A stretch of 60,705 nt of DNA from an uncultured Prevotella sp. (GCA_900316295.1 ONCJ01000010.1:1-60705), one strand, 5' to 3'. Positions 6,643 through 16,704 are shown, numbered from the stretch's first letter. The notes: generated by a model from the sequence alone, not told the origin. Numbers and translations: made by a program.

Positions 6643-9156
6643 TTAATCTTGAAAATAAATTCGTTTTACCCTGTTCGACACTCCTGTCAGCACCTCGTAG
6701 GGGATGGTGTCGATGGTATCTGAAAGCACAGTCACAGGCAGATTGTCACCAAAAATCTCGACACTGTCGCCCTCCTTGCAAGCTATATCAGTAACGTCTA
6801 CCATCGCGACGTCCATACATATATTGCCGACATACTCCGCCCGTTGTCCATTAATGAGGCAATAGCCACGGCGGTTGCCTAAGTGTCGGTTCAGTCCGTC
6901 AGCATAGCCAATAGGGATGGCACCGATGATGCTGTCACGATCCACCACCGTGCGACGGCTATAACCGATGGAATCGCCCGCTTTCACATGTCTCAGCTGC
7001 AAGATTGTGGTCTTCAATGTCGACACATTATGTAGTATCTCATTGTTTCTCGGGTTCACTCCATAAAGTCCTATGCCCAGTCGGCACATGTCCATCTGAC
7101 GTTCAGGGAAGTGTTCGATACCGGCAGAATTGTCCATGTGACGCAGGATATGATGGTCGAAGGCGGACTGCAGCCTGTCGGCACCTGACTTGAAACGGGC
7201 AAACTGCAAGGCGGAGAACTCATCAAAGTCATCACTGTCTGAACCAACAAAATGAGAGAACACCGAGCGTGGCGACACCGCCTGCTGACTCTTCAGACGG
7301 CTTATCAACTCAGCTATCTCATCGCCATCGTCTGATCCGTCAGCCGAGACGTTAAATCCCAATCTGTGCATACCCGTATCGAGCTTGATATGTACCGGAT
7401 AGCCAGTGATACCTTCCCGACGCGCAGCCTTTACGAGTGCATCGAGCAGTCGGAATGAATATACTTCCGGTTCCAATTCGTAGTCGAACATGGTCTTAAA
7501 TGCCGTCATCTCAGGATTCATAATCATGATGTTCGATGTGATGCCAGCCTTTCTCAGTATCACTCCCTCGTCTGCTACTGCTACTGCGAGATAGTCCACA
7601 TGCTGATCTTGTAGGGTCTTGGCTATCTCCACCGCACCTGCGCCATAGCCATCAGCCTTGATCATACATACCATCTTGGTCTCTGGTTTCAGGAATGACT
7701 TATAGTAGTTCAGGTTGTCTACCAATGCGTTGAGGTTTACCTCCAGTGTTGTCTCATGCACTTTCTGCACGAGCAGCTCAGTCAGTTTGTCAAACTCATA
7801 TTGTCTGGCACCCTTCAGCAGTATCAGTTCGTTTCTAAGATTGGCGAATGTCTTGCTTTTGATAAACTGTTCGGTATTCTCGAAGAAATACTTCTTTGGT
7901 ATCTTGATGAGCTCTTTGTTCGCCATAAGCTGCATACCGATACCGATAAACTTCTCAATGCCTCGCTTCGCAGCCAGATCGGAAACGATACCATACAGCT
8001 CTTTCGCATTCATACCGCTCTGTTCTATATCACTGAGAATCAGCGTACGGCTCCGTCCTTGCTGGTCAGTCCTTCTATTCATAAAGTCGAGAGCGATATC
8101 CAGCGAATTAATGTCCGAGTTGTAAGAGTCATTGATAAGCGTACATCCCTGCTGTCCTTCCTTTACTTCCAGACGCATCGCCACAGGTACGAGCTTCTGC
8201 ATATGCTCGGCAAGTTTTTTCTCTGACAGCCCAAGATAGAGTGAAATACATGCACAGGTAATGGAGTTGCGCACCGAAGCATCGTCTATAAATGGTATGA
8301 CATACTCCCCTGCAGTCTCTTTCACTCCCTCACCTCCCTTATATATATAATGTATTACAGTAGTGTCACCCTCAGTCTTCACCGAGTCCACATAGAAGGC
8401 TGCCCGTGGGTTCTGCATTGACCACGACAACTGCTCGCCCTTATAGGCATACTGTGACACACACCGCTCCACCATCTCATCGTCCATGCAGTAGACTACT
8501 GCTTTGGTGTCATGAAACAGCACGAGCTTCTCCTTGCACTTGGCTTCCATCGACGAGAAGTTCTCCTGATGGGCTGCTCCCAGATTGGTGAGTACTCCGA
8601 TAGTTGGTTGTATGATGTCACGCAGGGCTGCCATCTCACCAGGCTGGCTGATACCAGCCTCGAACACACCTACCTCAGTCTGCTCATTTAGTAGCCATAC
8701 CGACAGGGGTACTCCTATCTGCGAGTTATATGAGCGTGGCGATCGTGTGACGTACTTCTCTCCCCTGAGTATCTGGTACAGCCACTCCTTGACAATGGTC
8801 TTTCCGTTTGATCCTGTGATACCGACCACAGGCACGTCAAACTCATCACGATGGCGCTCGGCAAGACGTTGCAGAGCCTCACGCGTACCCACCACTTTCA
8901 GGAAGTTTGCGTCTGGAAAGTCTTGCTGCCATGTGTCAGGCAGATCCTCTACGACAAAGTTCCTTACTCCACGATGATACAAGTCAGGGATATACCTATG
9001 TCCGTCGTTCCTCTCCGATCTTATTGCGAAGAATAGTGTTTCTTCTGGAAAACAAAGTGAGCGACTGTCCGTCAGCAGGTATCTCACATTGAGTTCACTG
9101 TTACCATAACGACGTGCTCCAATCAGTGTAGTAATCTTCTCTATAGTATAGTTCAT
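6643..9156 (-). CDS. murF-alr: MurF-alanine racemase fusion
   Basis: A two-enzyme cell-wall protein of 837 residues. The first half is UDP-MurNAc-tripeptide:D-Ala-D-Ala ligase, with the ATP-binding GITGSNGKT at 112-120. The second half is alanine racemase, starting about residue 460, with the PLP-lysine motif MIKADGYGAG near 500 and the catalytic tyrosine in SIGYSRRT near 730. The fusion supplies D-alanine and joins D-Ala-D-Ala to the muropeptide precursor in the cytoplasm; it is standard in Bacteroidota. I chose the ATG at 9156 (MNYTIEKI) because an upstream alternative would overlap the GSCFA gene; the gap is then 16 bp. It is the last gene of the yfhO operon. Confidence 0.95.
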   Translation of the reverse strand: MNYTIEKITTLIGARRYGNSELNVRYLLTDSRSLCFPEETLFFAIRSERNDGHRYIPDLYHRGVRNFVVEDLPDTWQQDFPDANFLKVVGTREALQRLAERHRDEFDVPVVGITGSNGKTIVKEWLYQILRGEKYVTRSPRSYNSQIGVPLSVWLLNEQTEVGVFEAGISQPGEMAALRDIIQPTIGVLTNLGAAHQENFSSMEAKCKEKLVLFHDTKAVVYCMDDEMVERCVSQYAYKGEQLSWSMQNPRAAFYVDSVKTEGDTTVIHYIYKGGEGVKETAGEYVIPFIDDASVRNSITCACISLYLGLSEKKLAEHMQKLVPVAMRLEVKEGQQGCTLINDSYNSDINSLDIALDFMNRRTDQQGRSRTLILSDIEQSGMNAKELYGIVSDLAAKRGIEKFIGIGMQLMANKELIKIPKKYFFENTEQFIKSKTFANLRNELILLKGARQYEFDKLTELLVQKVHETTLEVNLNALVDNLNYYKSFLKPETKMVCMIKADGYGAGAVEIAKTLQDQHVDYLAVAVADEGVILRKAGITSNIMIMNPEMTAFKTMFDYELEPEVYSFRLLDALVKAARREGITGYPVHIKLDTGMHRLGFNVSADGSDDGDEIAELISRLKSQQAVSPRSVFSHFVGSDSDDFDEFSALQFARFKSGADRLQSAFDHHILRHMDNSAGIEHFPERQMDMCRLGIGLYGVNPRNNEILHNVSTLKTTILQLRHVKAGDSIGYSRRTVVDRDSIIGAIPIGYADGLNRHLGNRRGYCLINGQRAEYVGNICMDVAMVDVTDIACKEGDSVEIFGDNLPVTVLSDTIDTIPYEVLTGVSNRVKRIYFQD

Positions 9157-9172
9157 GTTAGTTTGTTTATTG

Positions 9173-10012
9173 TCAACGTGCAAAAGTAGGATATTTCTCT
9201 GAAATACGTTGCACTTTTTCCTGAGTTTTCTTCATAAATTCTTTATATTCCTCTGAATCTGGATTGAAGGGACGATGATTGAGTGCCTCCTTGACGGGCT
9301 GCCATTCACTGAGATACACCTTAGCTTTGTTTGAGAAACAGACATCAACGAGTCGTTGCCATATATACTCCACCACCTGCTCAGTAGGATGCAGCATGTC
9401 AGGTGCATAGAAGCGATAGTCGCGCAACTCGTCGTTCACTATCTCGTATGCGGGAAAGTAGTACAGGTGTGTCTCCGTTCCTACTGACGAACTTAGCAGT
9501 TTGTCTATCGCCAGCAAGAGTGTGGCTTTTGAGAGCTGACTACCATGATAACCATATTTGGCATAACGTATCGGACTGACAGTCAGTATTATCCTTATGT
9601 CAGGATTATGCTGCCTAAGCTGTTCCGCACACTGTATCAGATATTCCTCACACTCCTCCACACTCAGTTTGCGTTCCTCGAAGAGTCGTTGCGGTCGTTT
9701 TCTACAGTTGTCCACTATCTCTCCTGTCGCCTTTTCTATATATACATGGTTTGTGCCAAGTGTCAGCACTGCCGTTGTGTAGGTCTGTCCTCCACACTCA
9801 TCACCTCTCATGGTGCGCTCAATAGTATGTAGCACACTGGCAGGATTGTACATCACGCCATAGGGGTTCACCGTTACGGGAAAGCGTTCTTCTTGGAATC
9901 GCCTACCTATCCTGTCAGCGAAGCAACTGCCGACAAACAGTATCCGCTCGCAAGGTTCAATCTCAAACCTCGGCTTCTCTATGTCTATAATAGTTCTAAA
10001 CTCCAAAACCAA
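9173..10012 (-). CDS. GSCFA-domain protein with a TTG start inside a repeat array
   Basis: The product (about 279 residues) has the family-naming FVGSCFADRIGRRF motif at residues 26-39, followed by NPYGVMYNP and the C-terminal DMLHPTEQVVEYIW block, consistent with the SGNH-like GSCFA family. Its substrate is not known; gene neighbours suggest envelope or glycan work. There is no ATG near the expected start: the frame opens after a TAG within an AAAACNN array and offers only TTG codons at 10012 and 10006. The repeat seems to have replaced the native start. Everything from 10013 to 10057, between this gene and fkp, is array. Confidence 0.85.
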   Translation of the reverse strand: MVLEFRTIIDIEKPRFEIEPCERILFVGSCFADRIGRRFQEERFPVTVNPYGVMYNPASVLHTIERTMRGDECGGQTYTTAVLTLGTNHVYIEKATGEIVDNCRKRPQRLFEERKLSVEECEEYLIQCAEQLRQHNPDIRIILTVSPIRYAKYGYHGSQLSKATLLLAIDKLLSSSVGTETHLYYFPAYEIVNDELRDYRFYAPDMLHPTEQVVEYIWQRLVDVCFSNKAKVYLSEWQPVKEALNHRPFNPDSEEYKEFMKKTQEKVQRISEKYPTFAR

Positions 10013-10060
10013 AAACTAAAAACCCAAAACCAAAAACTAAAAACTCAAAACTAAAAACTA
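10005..10060. repeat. Heptamer array filling the fkp-GSCFA gap (eight AAAACNN units)
   Basis: Eight consecutive 7-bp units (AAAACCA, AAAACTA, AAAACCC, AAAACCA, AAAACTA, AAAACTC, AAAACTA, AAAACTA) in perfect register. The last unit contains the fkp stop codon (TAG on the minus strand, 10058-10060) and the first contains the TTG start of the GSCFA gene. Confidence 0.9.
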
Positions 10061-12832
10061 ACTCCTGCTCACCTGCAGTCCATACTTGCTCAGTTGCATG
10101 TCCACAAAGCGAGCATTCTTGTTCCTTCGATTATCCGTTAGTATCTGTTTGATGCGAACAGCAGCCTGTGGGTCTTTGGCAATCATATACAGATAGCCAC
10201 CGCCACCCGCACCTGGCAGTTTATATCCCAAGCACAAGTCGTCGATAAGCGATGTCAGCGCCTCTACCTCAGGAGGATTAGTGCCGCTGTCTATCCTCTG
10301 GTTCTGCATCCATGTCGTTCTCACCAGGCGTCCCATCCTCTCAAACTCACCTTGTTGGAAAGCGTCATACATCTCCAGTGTGTGTGCCTTCATATCTCTG
10401 AGCAACGATATTTCGTCGCCCTGGTTGAGGAACATCCTACGTACTATCTCTGCCAGTATGGTCTTAGCCGTACGTGTTATACCTGTATAATATAATAGGT
10501 GGCAGGCTTGGTATTCTGGTTGTGTAAACAGATCCGTTGGCAGCCATCTCACTACAGGCAGTTGTTTGAATCCTCGTTCGGTCTCCAGCAGTTTGACCCC
10601 TTGTAGCAGACCACCATACTGGTCTTGCCATCCGCCACCAGTGGTGAGCAGTTGCTCCAATATCAGGGTCTGCCTGCCTATCTCGTTCTTATCCCATCCT
10701 AATCCGCAGAAGTCGCTTAGTGCTCCTAACACAGTTGATGCCAGCAGACTGCTCGTACCAAGACCCGAGCCAGCGGGGATGGCTGAGAGTAGTGTCACTT
10801 CAATACCACAGCCAAAGTCGCGCAGTTGTTGTTCCAGGGATAACTCCGAACCACCAAATCCAGCCAATATCAGTGCTGCCTTGGGTATGGAGAATGGCGA
10901 TCCCACCTTATTAAATTCTGACAGCGCCTCATTTGTTTTCACCACCTCTGATGCTCCGAGGTCGATACTTCTCAGCACAATGTTGTAGTCGCTACATGCC
11001 TTTACGTACACCTGCAAAGGCGGCTGACCGTTCAGTTCGATGGCGATATTCAGCACTCTGCCTCCTTCCATAAGGCAGTATGGTGGCGTGTCGGTCCATC
11101 CGCCAGCTAAGTCGATGCGCACGGGTGACCGTCCCCATACTATCTGGTCATCGTATATGGTCTTACGTGGTCGTGGCTGGGCACCGCGACTGGCAGTCAG
11201 TCCCTTCCTCAACAAGGCAAAAGCCTCATCGCTCCACTGCTTTTTCGCTCCGTACTCCGTACTCCTCACTCCTCGCTCCTCATTCCATCTCATCACCTCC
11301 GAGCGGAACATTGCGTCGTGGATTCTCGTCAACAGTGGTTCGTCGTCACCCAGAGGTTGTGGCAGTGGCAGATTGTTCTGAGCAAAGGCTCTCGCAGCAT
11401 CCTCAAGGTCTATCTGATAGAACACGCTATGAGCATGGTTCTCTGCCAGTGCTGTCCAGTTCTTCTTCCTGTACTCATCACGCTGCCCCCACAGTCGCCG
11501 TAGGTTGGCTTGGTTGCTGAGGTCCTCAGCGCTGAGGAGGGGAACGGAATGGATCTGATCTATAGTATCCGTAGCCACTATATTACCTATATCCTCCACA
11601 GAATCCACCACAGGGAATCGTTTTTCCTGTTGTTGTTTTCCGTCGAAGCGGTCGTAGTACCTATACTTTCTCACAGCCCACTGACTGTCACCTATAGGCA
11701 CAACGTCTATGCATTGTCCTGGCTGCAGGTTTACCTCCCAGTCGTTCTCAGGCACTCCCGTGATGATATTCTCGCTCGACAGCGTCCACCGACTGCCCAC
11801 GCAAGAGTTTTCTATCCATACATTATGGTTCTCTTCCTTCAACTTTATTCTCACATCAGCATTCTGGACGAAGATGGAAGGGTGTGGTTTGCGATCACGA
11901 TGCAGCACCTGTCGCTGGTCGTTCACCTTGTTTTGTATCGCCACCGTCGAGGACAGCAGTTCATGTGATGTTCCGAAGTGATAAAACTCACCACCAGGCA
12001 GAGGCAGGATTGCCACACTGAGACCGCCCACCTCAGAATCTGGCTGTGACGGATCGGTACCCAGTGCACATCCGAAGTCGGAGTAAAGGTCATAATACGT
12101 AGGTACATGTGAATGAGAGCCTGACAGAGAGGACGAGCATTTCCTCATAAGTACCCTCACTGCTTTGTCACTCAACAGCCATACGCCTATATCGGTGAGG
12201 TAGTAGTTGTCCATCAGCAGTTCGCTCAGCGTCTCCACCGAAGGTTTTTGCAGCATATATTTTAGTTCTGTCGGATTGCGTCGCGAGGACACGAACACGC
12301 CGTGATCCTTAGCTATCTCTGGACCAAGCCACAAGCCATAGCACACCACGTCGGCATCGGGTATGGTCTGAAGCGGTTCGGTGCTACGTATATACACATC
12401 GCCACTCACCACCATCGTATGCAGGTCGTCAGGTGCCTTTGCCATAATCTTCTCATAGAGTGGCACCTGCAACGACAGCAGGTCTTGCGACAGTCGCTGT
12501 CCCCTCTCCCATCGGAACACAGGTATGGGTGTCAGTATCTTTCCCGACGGTGCGTAGGCTGGCAGTCGTCTACTCTGACCGCCGGCATGCAGGAGTATCC
12601 TCTTCTCACTGCCAAGCCATTGGTCGAAGGCAACACCTCGTTCTTCACTCCCCACTCCTCGTTCCTTACTCCACGCTTCGTACGCCTGTTGGAGCAGCCA
12701 TGCCGTTCCGCCTCCCGACCCAAGCTTACTGTCTATAGGGTCATTAGTACAAAACCACTCCTCGCATGGGTGGCAAGTGATATCATGGAAACATCCCACC
12801 AGATTTGGCGGAAGCGATAGCAATTTCTTCAT
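10058..12832 (-). CDS. fkp: Bifunctional L-fucokinase / fucose-1-phosphate guanylyltransferase
   Basis: Fkp turns L-fucose into fucose-1-phosphate and then GDP-fucose for surface glycans. In the 924 residues, the pyrophosphorylase half has LHAGGQSRRLPAYAPSGKIL at 81-100 and LPLPGGEFYHFGTS; the GHMP kinase half has WGRSPVRIDLAGGWTDTPPY near 570, IPAGSGLGTSSLL near 690 and LPGAGGGGYLYM near 872. Two low-complexity inserts, KERGVGSEERGV (57-68) and NEERGVRSTEYGAK (about 517-530), are coded by period-7 DNA arrays and are absent from Bacteroides Fkp as I recall it. It follows fucP by 25 bp, so uptake and activation of fucose are coupled. Confidence 0.95.
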   Translation of the reverse strand: MKKLLSLPPNLVGCFHDITCHPCEEWFCTNDPIDSKLGSGGGTAWLLQQAYEAWSKERGVGSEERGVAFDQWLGSEKRILLHAGGQSRRLPAYAPSGKILTPIPVFRWERGQRLSQDLLSLQVPLYEKIMAKAPDDLHTMVVSGDVYIRSTEPLQTIPDADVVCYGLWLGPEIAKDHGVFVSSRRNPTELKYMLQKPSVETLSELLMDNYYLTDIGVWLLSDKAVRVLMRKCSSSLSGSHSHVPTYYDLYSDFGCALGTDPSQPDSEVGGLSVAILPLPGGEFYHFGTSHELLSSTVAIQNKVNDQRQVLHRDRKPHPSIFVQNADVRIKLKEENHNVWIENSCVGSRWTLSSENIITGVPENDWEVNLQPGQCIDVVPIGDSQWAVRKYRYYDRFDGKQQQEKRFPVVDSVEDIGNIVATDTIDQIHSVPLLSAEDLSNQANLRRLWGQRDEYRKKNWTALAENHAHSVFYQIDLEDAARAFAQNNLPLPQPLGDDEPLLTRIHDAMFRSEVMRWNEERGVRSTEYGAKKQWSDEAFALLRKGLTASRGAQPRPRKTIYDDQIVWGRSPVRIDLAGGWTDTPPYCLMEGGRVLNIAIELNGQPPLQVYVKACSDYNIVLRSIDLGASEVVKTNEALSEFNKVGSPFSIPKAALILAGFGGSELSLEQQLRDFGCGIEVTLLSAIPAGSGLGTSSLLASTVLGALSDFCGLGWDKNEIGRQTLILEQLLTTGGGWQDQYGGLLQGVKLLETERGFKQLPVVRWLPTDLFTQPEYQACHLLYYTGITRTAKTILAEIVRRMFLNQGDEISLLRDMKAHTLEMYDAFQQGEFERMGRLVRTTWMQNQRIDSGTNPPEVEALTSLIDDLCLGYKLPGAGGGGYLYMIAKDPQAAVRIKQILTDNRRNKNARFVDMQLSKYGLQVSRS

Positions 12833-12857
12833 TTTTCTATTGACGGTTAGTTATATA

Positions 12858-14180
12858 TCACGACTTGCAGCGGAGACCATAAAGGGCTATCACCACGAAG
12901 CATACGAGCGGCACGACGAACGACAGATGGATTACTGACATTCCGCCTATCTCGCCACCGATGTCCATAATCTTTGCCTGCACAGGAGGCAACACCGAAC
13001 CACCGATAATCGACATGATGAGTCCGGCACCACCAAACTTCACGTTCTCGCCAAGTCCCTTCAGCGCTATACCGTATATGGTGGGGAACATCAACGACAT
13101 ACATCCGCTCACAGCCACCAGACAGTAGAGTCCCCAGATATTGGTCAGGAGTATGGCTCCGACTACGCATGCCATAGCCATCACTGCGAGTATTGCAAGC
13201 AGTCGCCCTGGCCTTATGTACTTCAGGAACCAAGTGCACACAAACCTGCCCACGGTAAACAATACGAGGGCAATGATGTAATAGCGGAACGAGAGGGCTG
13301 TGGCATCCTTCTCAGCCATACCCTCCTGCACACAGAATAGCTGATGACCATAGTGCATGATGAATGTCCAGCACGTCACCTGAGCACCGACATAGAAGAA
13401 CTGTGCCACCACTCCTTCGCGATAGTTCTTTATCCTTACCAGTTCGCCCAGTGCTTTCCATATAGATTTCTTCGTTACCGTATCGCTCGCCTTAGGCATC
13501 TTCGTCAGATAGATGACCACGAGCAGTAGGAACGCCACGATGCCAATATATACGTAGGGTTGTATCAGTATGCTCAAATCATGGTCTTTGATACTCTCAA
13601 AGAGTTCTGGCGTATGCTTCATCATCTGCCCCCTGACGCTGCTCGGTGTCGGGTCGAGCTGTTGCTGTACGAACAGCCACGCCACCACCGTACCCGTGAC
13701 GGCTCCTATGGGGTTGAAGGCTTGTGCGAAGTTGAGTCGTTGGGTGGCGGTTTCCTCGCCTCCCATACAGTAGATATACGGATTGCACGACGTCTCTAAG
13801 AATGACAGTCCGCAGGTCATGACGAAGTATGCCAGCAGGAAGGCGTAATAGATGCCTGTGGACTTGGCTGGGATAAACGCCAAGGCTCCTACGGCATAGA
13901 GCAGGAGTCCCACCATCACACCTGCCTTGAACGAATATCTCTGTATGAACATCGCGGCGGGAAAAGCCATGAGGAAGTAGCCCAGATAGAATGCCACTTG
14001 TACGAACGAACTCTCGAAGACGCTCATCTGGAAGATGGTGCTATAGCTCTTCACCATCGGGTTGGTCACGTCATTGGCAAAGCCCCACATGGCAAAACAG
14101 GTGGTGATCATGATGAATGGCAGCAGAAAATTCACACCATTCTTCCGAAACAGTCCGTCATTATCAGTCTTAGTCATCAT
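12858..14180 (-). CDS. fucP: L-fucose:proton symporter FucP
   Basis: A 440-residue 12-helix carrier of the FGHS/FucP branch of the major facilitator superfamily: ITTCFAMWGFANDVTNPMV in helix 1, FQMSVFESSFVQVAFYLGYF in helix 2, and SFLETSCNPYIYCMGG followed by RLNFAQAFNPIGAVTG after helix 4 are signature blocks. It brings free fucose across the inner membrane for the fkp product downstream. Two adjacent ATG codons (14180 and 14177) overlap the end of the yfhO-like gene by 8-11 nt, which suggests translational coupling within the operon. Confidence 0.93.
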   Translation of the reverse strand: MMTKTDNDGLFRKNGVNFLLPFIMITTCFAMWGFANDVTNPMVKSYSTIFQMSVFESSFVQVAFYLGYFLMAFPAAMFIQRYSFKAGVMVGLLLYAVGALAFIPAKSTGIYYAFLLAYFVMTCGLSFLETSCNPYIYCMGGEETATQRLNFAQAFNPIGAVTGTVVAWLFVQQQLDPTPSSVRGQMMKHTPELFESIKDHDLSILIQPYVYIGIVAFLLLVVIYLTKMPKASDTVTKKSIWKALGELVRIKNYREGVVAQFFYVGAQVTCWTFIMHYGHQLFCVQEGMAEKDATALSFRYYIIALVLFTVGRFVCTWFLKYIRPGRLLAILAVMAMACVVGAILLTNIWGLYCLVAVSGCMSLMFPTIYGIALKGLGENVKFGGAGLIMSIIGGSVLPPVQAKIMDIGGEIGGMSVIHLSFVVPLVCFVVIALYGLRCKS

Positions 14181-16689
14181 TGCTTTTTGTTGTTTTCTTT
14201 CCCATTCTCATTGACAATATCGCCAAGACTGCTACCACAAGGATAATCAGTGCGCAATAGGCTATAGTCTCGGTGATAACAATGCTCTGGGGCTTGAAGG
14301 TGAGCACCACCTTATGGTTACCTGCCTTCACGCTGATGGCTCTGAGTACATAGTCCACCCTGCCTACTGGTGTCTCCTGGCCGTCTACCGTGGCTGTCCA
14401 TCCAGGATAGTATATCTCTGAGAACACTACTACGCCTCCCTTGGCAGACCGTACGTCATACTCCAACTGGTTGGGCTCGTACTTGGTCAGCTTGACAATT
14501 GCCGTGGAGTCACCATTTTGAGACTCTCCTCCCTTTGTGAGAGGTTGTAGCTGGCCGCCTATTTTCTTCATCGCCACAGCCTCATGGCGAAGGTCTATCT
14601 TTCCAACTGCGTCGAGCTCCTGATTGGCATTGTCTACGAGTGTCACCTTGTCTACCATCCATGCGTTACCCATGGCGTATGGGTTCTCAACCGGCATGGT
14701 CTCGCCGCCTTGCAGGGGCATGATGAAGTACTTGGTGTTGAGCATGTTAAGTACAGGGAATATAGAGTCGCCCTTGACGGCACTCATGTCACCACCTGCC
14801 GCTGCCACTGCCTTCATCGTCTTCTGCATTTCAGGCGAGATATAGCGTTCTATCAGTTCCTGGTATCTGCGCAGCTTGGCAGCATGGTATCCACCGATGC
14901 TCTTATGATAATAGCTGGTCTCGTTCTCGTTGAAGGTGTTCGAGGCGAAGTTCAGCACACGGTAGTCCAGACTCTTGTCCTCGAGTATTTTCTCGTCGGT
15001 GGCTGTCATCTGTTGTGGTGCCTCACGCTCACTCTTCGGCACGAACATGCCATCATTGAGGTAACGCTTGTCCACCTGCCACATATCTACCAGACAAAGC
15101 ACAGCCATCGCTGCCACGGCATATACAGCCTTCATCTTCCGGAACACGGCGAGGAGCAACAATACCGTTCCTGCCACTATCACCCAGAACGAGCGCCAGC
15201 AGTCGGCGGTGAAGATGGCTTGTCTCACTCTGGTGATGTCTGCCATCAGCGGACCGAGCTGGTCGGCTGGTATCTGCGACAGGGCATGGCGCTCGGCTAC
15301 GGAGATGTAGTCGAAGAACATTCCTGGCATCATGGCAAACACAGCGGCGATACCTGCTGTCAGCACGAAACTGACGGCGACATACCTCAGCAGCTTCTTC
15401 TTATTGTCATATTCCAACACCTCCTTCAGTGCCATCATCGCCAGGAGGGGTATGGTGAATTCGGCTATGACGAGTATCGAGGCTACCGTCCTGAACTTGG
15501 CATACATAGGTACATAGTCGAGGAAGAAGTTGGTCATCGGCATGAAGTTTCTACCCCATGACAGCAATATCGACAATACGGTAGCGGCAAGAAGTGCCCA
15601 TTTCATCGGACCTTTCACTATGAACAATCCAAGTACAAACAGCATCAACACGAAAGCACCTACATACACGGGGCCGCTCGTACCTGGCTGGTTGCCCCAA
15701 TATTGGCCCAGCTGCTGGTATATCTGTTCATACATAGGGTCAGCTTCCTTCTGTACGGTCTTGTTGTATATCATCGGCACCGACGCACCACCCTTGGCGT
15801 TAGGTACCAACAGCGTCCATGTCTCGTCTATTCCGTAGCTCCATTGGGTGATATAGTCGCGATCCAGACCGCTGCTGGTCTGATTGGCAGAGTTCTTCTT
15901 CACCAGCTCGCTCTTGCCACGCATCGACTCATTCTGATACTGCCACGTATGGTACAGGTTGGAGACATTTGCCGCCACACCTATCAGTCCAGCCACCAGA
16001 CACACCGCGGAAGCCTTCCAGAAGCGAGCCAGCTCCTTCTTTCTGATAGCATCGACGAAGAAGGCTATCACCATCAGCAGTATGACGAACATATAGTAGT
16101 AGGTCATCTGAACATGGTTTGCCAATATCTCAAAGGCTGTGAACACAGCCGTAACTACAAATCCCAACAGATACTTACCCCGATAGGCGAGCACTATACC
16201 GGCTATCATCGGCGGAAGATATGCCAATGCGTATACCTTCCATATATGACCAGCGGCAATGATGATCAGGAAATAACTGCTAAAAGCCCATACCACCGAA
16301 CCCAGCACAGCCAGTTCCCTGCGGAAGTCGAAAGCACGCATAAGGATATAGAAGCCTAAGAGGTATACAAAGAGATACCATACGTTCTCGGGCAGCCACA
16401 GATGATAGGCCTTCACCACCTGCGACAATCCGTCGGTGGAGTCATACGACGGAGCAGTCTGATAGGTAGGCATACCGCCAAACAGAGAGTTGGTCCACCT
16501 GGTACGCTCACCAGTACGCATCATAAACTCCTTTGCTTCCTGACCAGCACCTACTCCTGCCGATGCATCATGCCTATACAGCACCTTGCCCTGCATCACA
16601 GGCACGAAGAAATAGGCAAACGAGATACCTGCAAACAATACTAATACCAGAACTTCTGGTAACAATCTCTTCAATAGTTTCATCTTCAT
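14170..16689 (-). CDS. YfhO-family large membrane protein
   Basis: The 839-residue product has an N-terminal anchor, a luminal segment with GEQAKEF-like and TNSLFGGMPTYQ motifs near residue 60, about a dozen membrane helices to residue ~530, and a C-terminal extracytoplasmic beta domain containing EIYYPGWTATVDG and a final helix. This is the YfhO layout, a GT-C-like family implicated in glycosylation of lipoteichoic acid or other surface polymers in Firmicutes; the Bacteroidota role is not established. First gene of an operon with fucP and fkp. The ATG at 16704 lies in the -7 region, so I start at 16689 (MKMKLLKR); 16683 is also possible. Confidence 0.88.
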   Translation of the reverse strand: MKMKLLKRLLPEVLVLVLFAGISFAYFFVPVMQGKVLYRHDASAGVGAGQEAKEFMMRTGERTRWTNSLFGGMPTYQTAPSYDSTDGLSQVVKAYHLWLPENVWYLFVYLLGFYILMRAFDFRRELAVLGSVVWAFSSYFLIIIAAGHIWKVYALAYLPPMIAGIVLAYRGKYLLGFVVTAVFTAFEILANHVQMTYYYMFVILLMVIAFFVDAIRKKELARFWKASAVCLVAGLIGVAANVSNLYHTWQYQNESMRGKSELVKKNSANQTSSGLDRDYITQWSYGIDETWTLLVPNAKGGASVPMIYNKTVQKEADPMYEQIYQQLGQYWGNQPGTSGPVYVGAFVLMLFVLGLFIVKGPMKWALLAATVLSILLSWGRNFMPMTNFFLDYVPMYAKFRTVASILVIAEFTIPLLAMMALKEVLEYDNKKKLLRYVAVSFVLTAGIAAVFAMMPGMFFDYISVAERHALSQIPADQLGPLMADITRVRQAIFTADCWRSFWVIVAGTVLLLLAVFRKMKAVYAVAAMAVLCLVDMWQVDKRYLNDGMFVPKSEREAPQQMTATDEKILEDKSLDYRVLNFASNTFNENETSYYHKSIGGYHAAKLRRYQELIERYISPEMQKTMKAVAAAGGDMSAVKGDSIFPVLNMLNTKYFIMPLQGGETMPVENPYAMGNAWMVDKVTLVDNANQELDAVGKIDLRHEAVAMKKIGGQLQPLTKGGESQNGDSTAIVKLTKYEPNQLEYDVRSAKGGVVVFSEIYYPGWTATVDGQETPVGRVDYVLRAISVKAGNHKVVLTFKPQSIVITETIAYCALIILVVAVLAILSMRMGKKTTKSNDD

Positions 16690-16704
16690 TATTCTAAATA
16701 TCAT

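Noticed and set aside
14584-15561. 325-codon plus-strand frame
   Set aside because: Antisense shadow of the yfhO-like gene, His/Tyr-rich without domain likeness.
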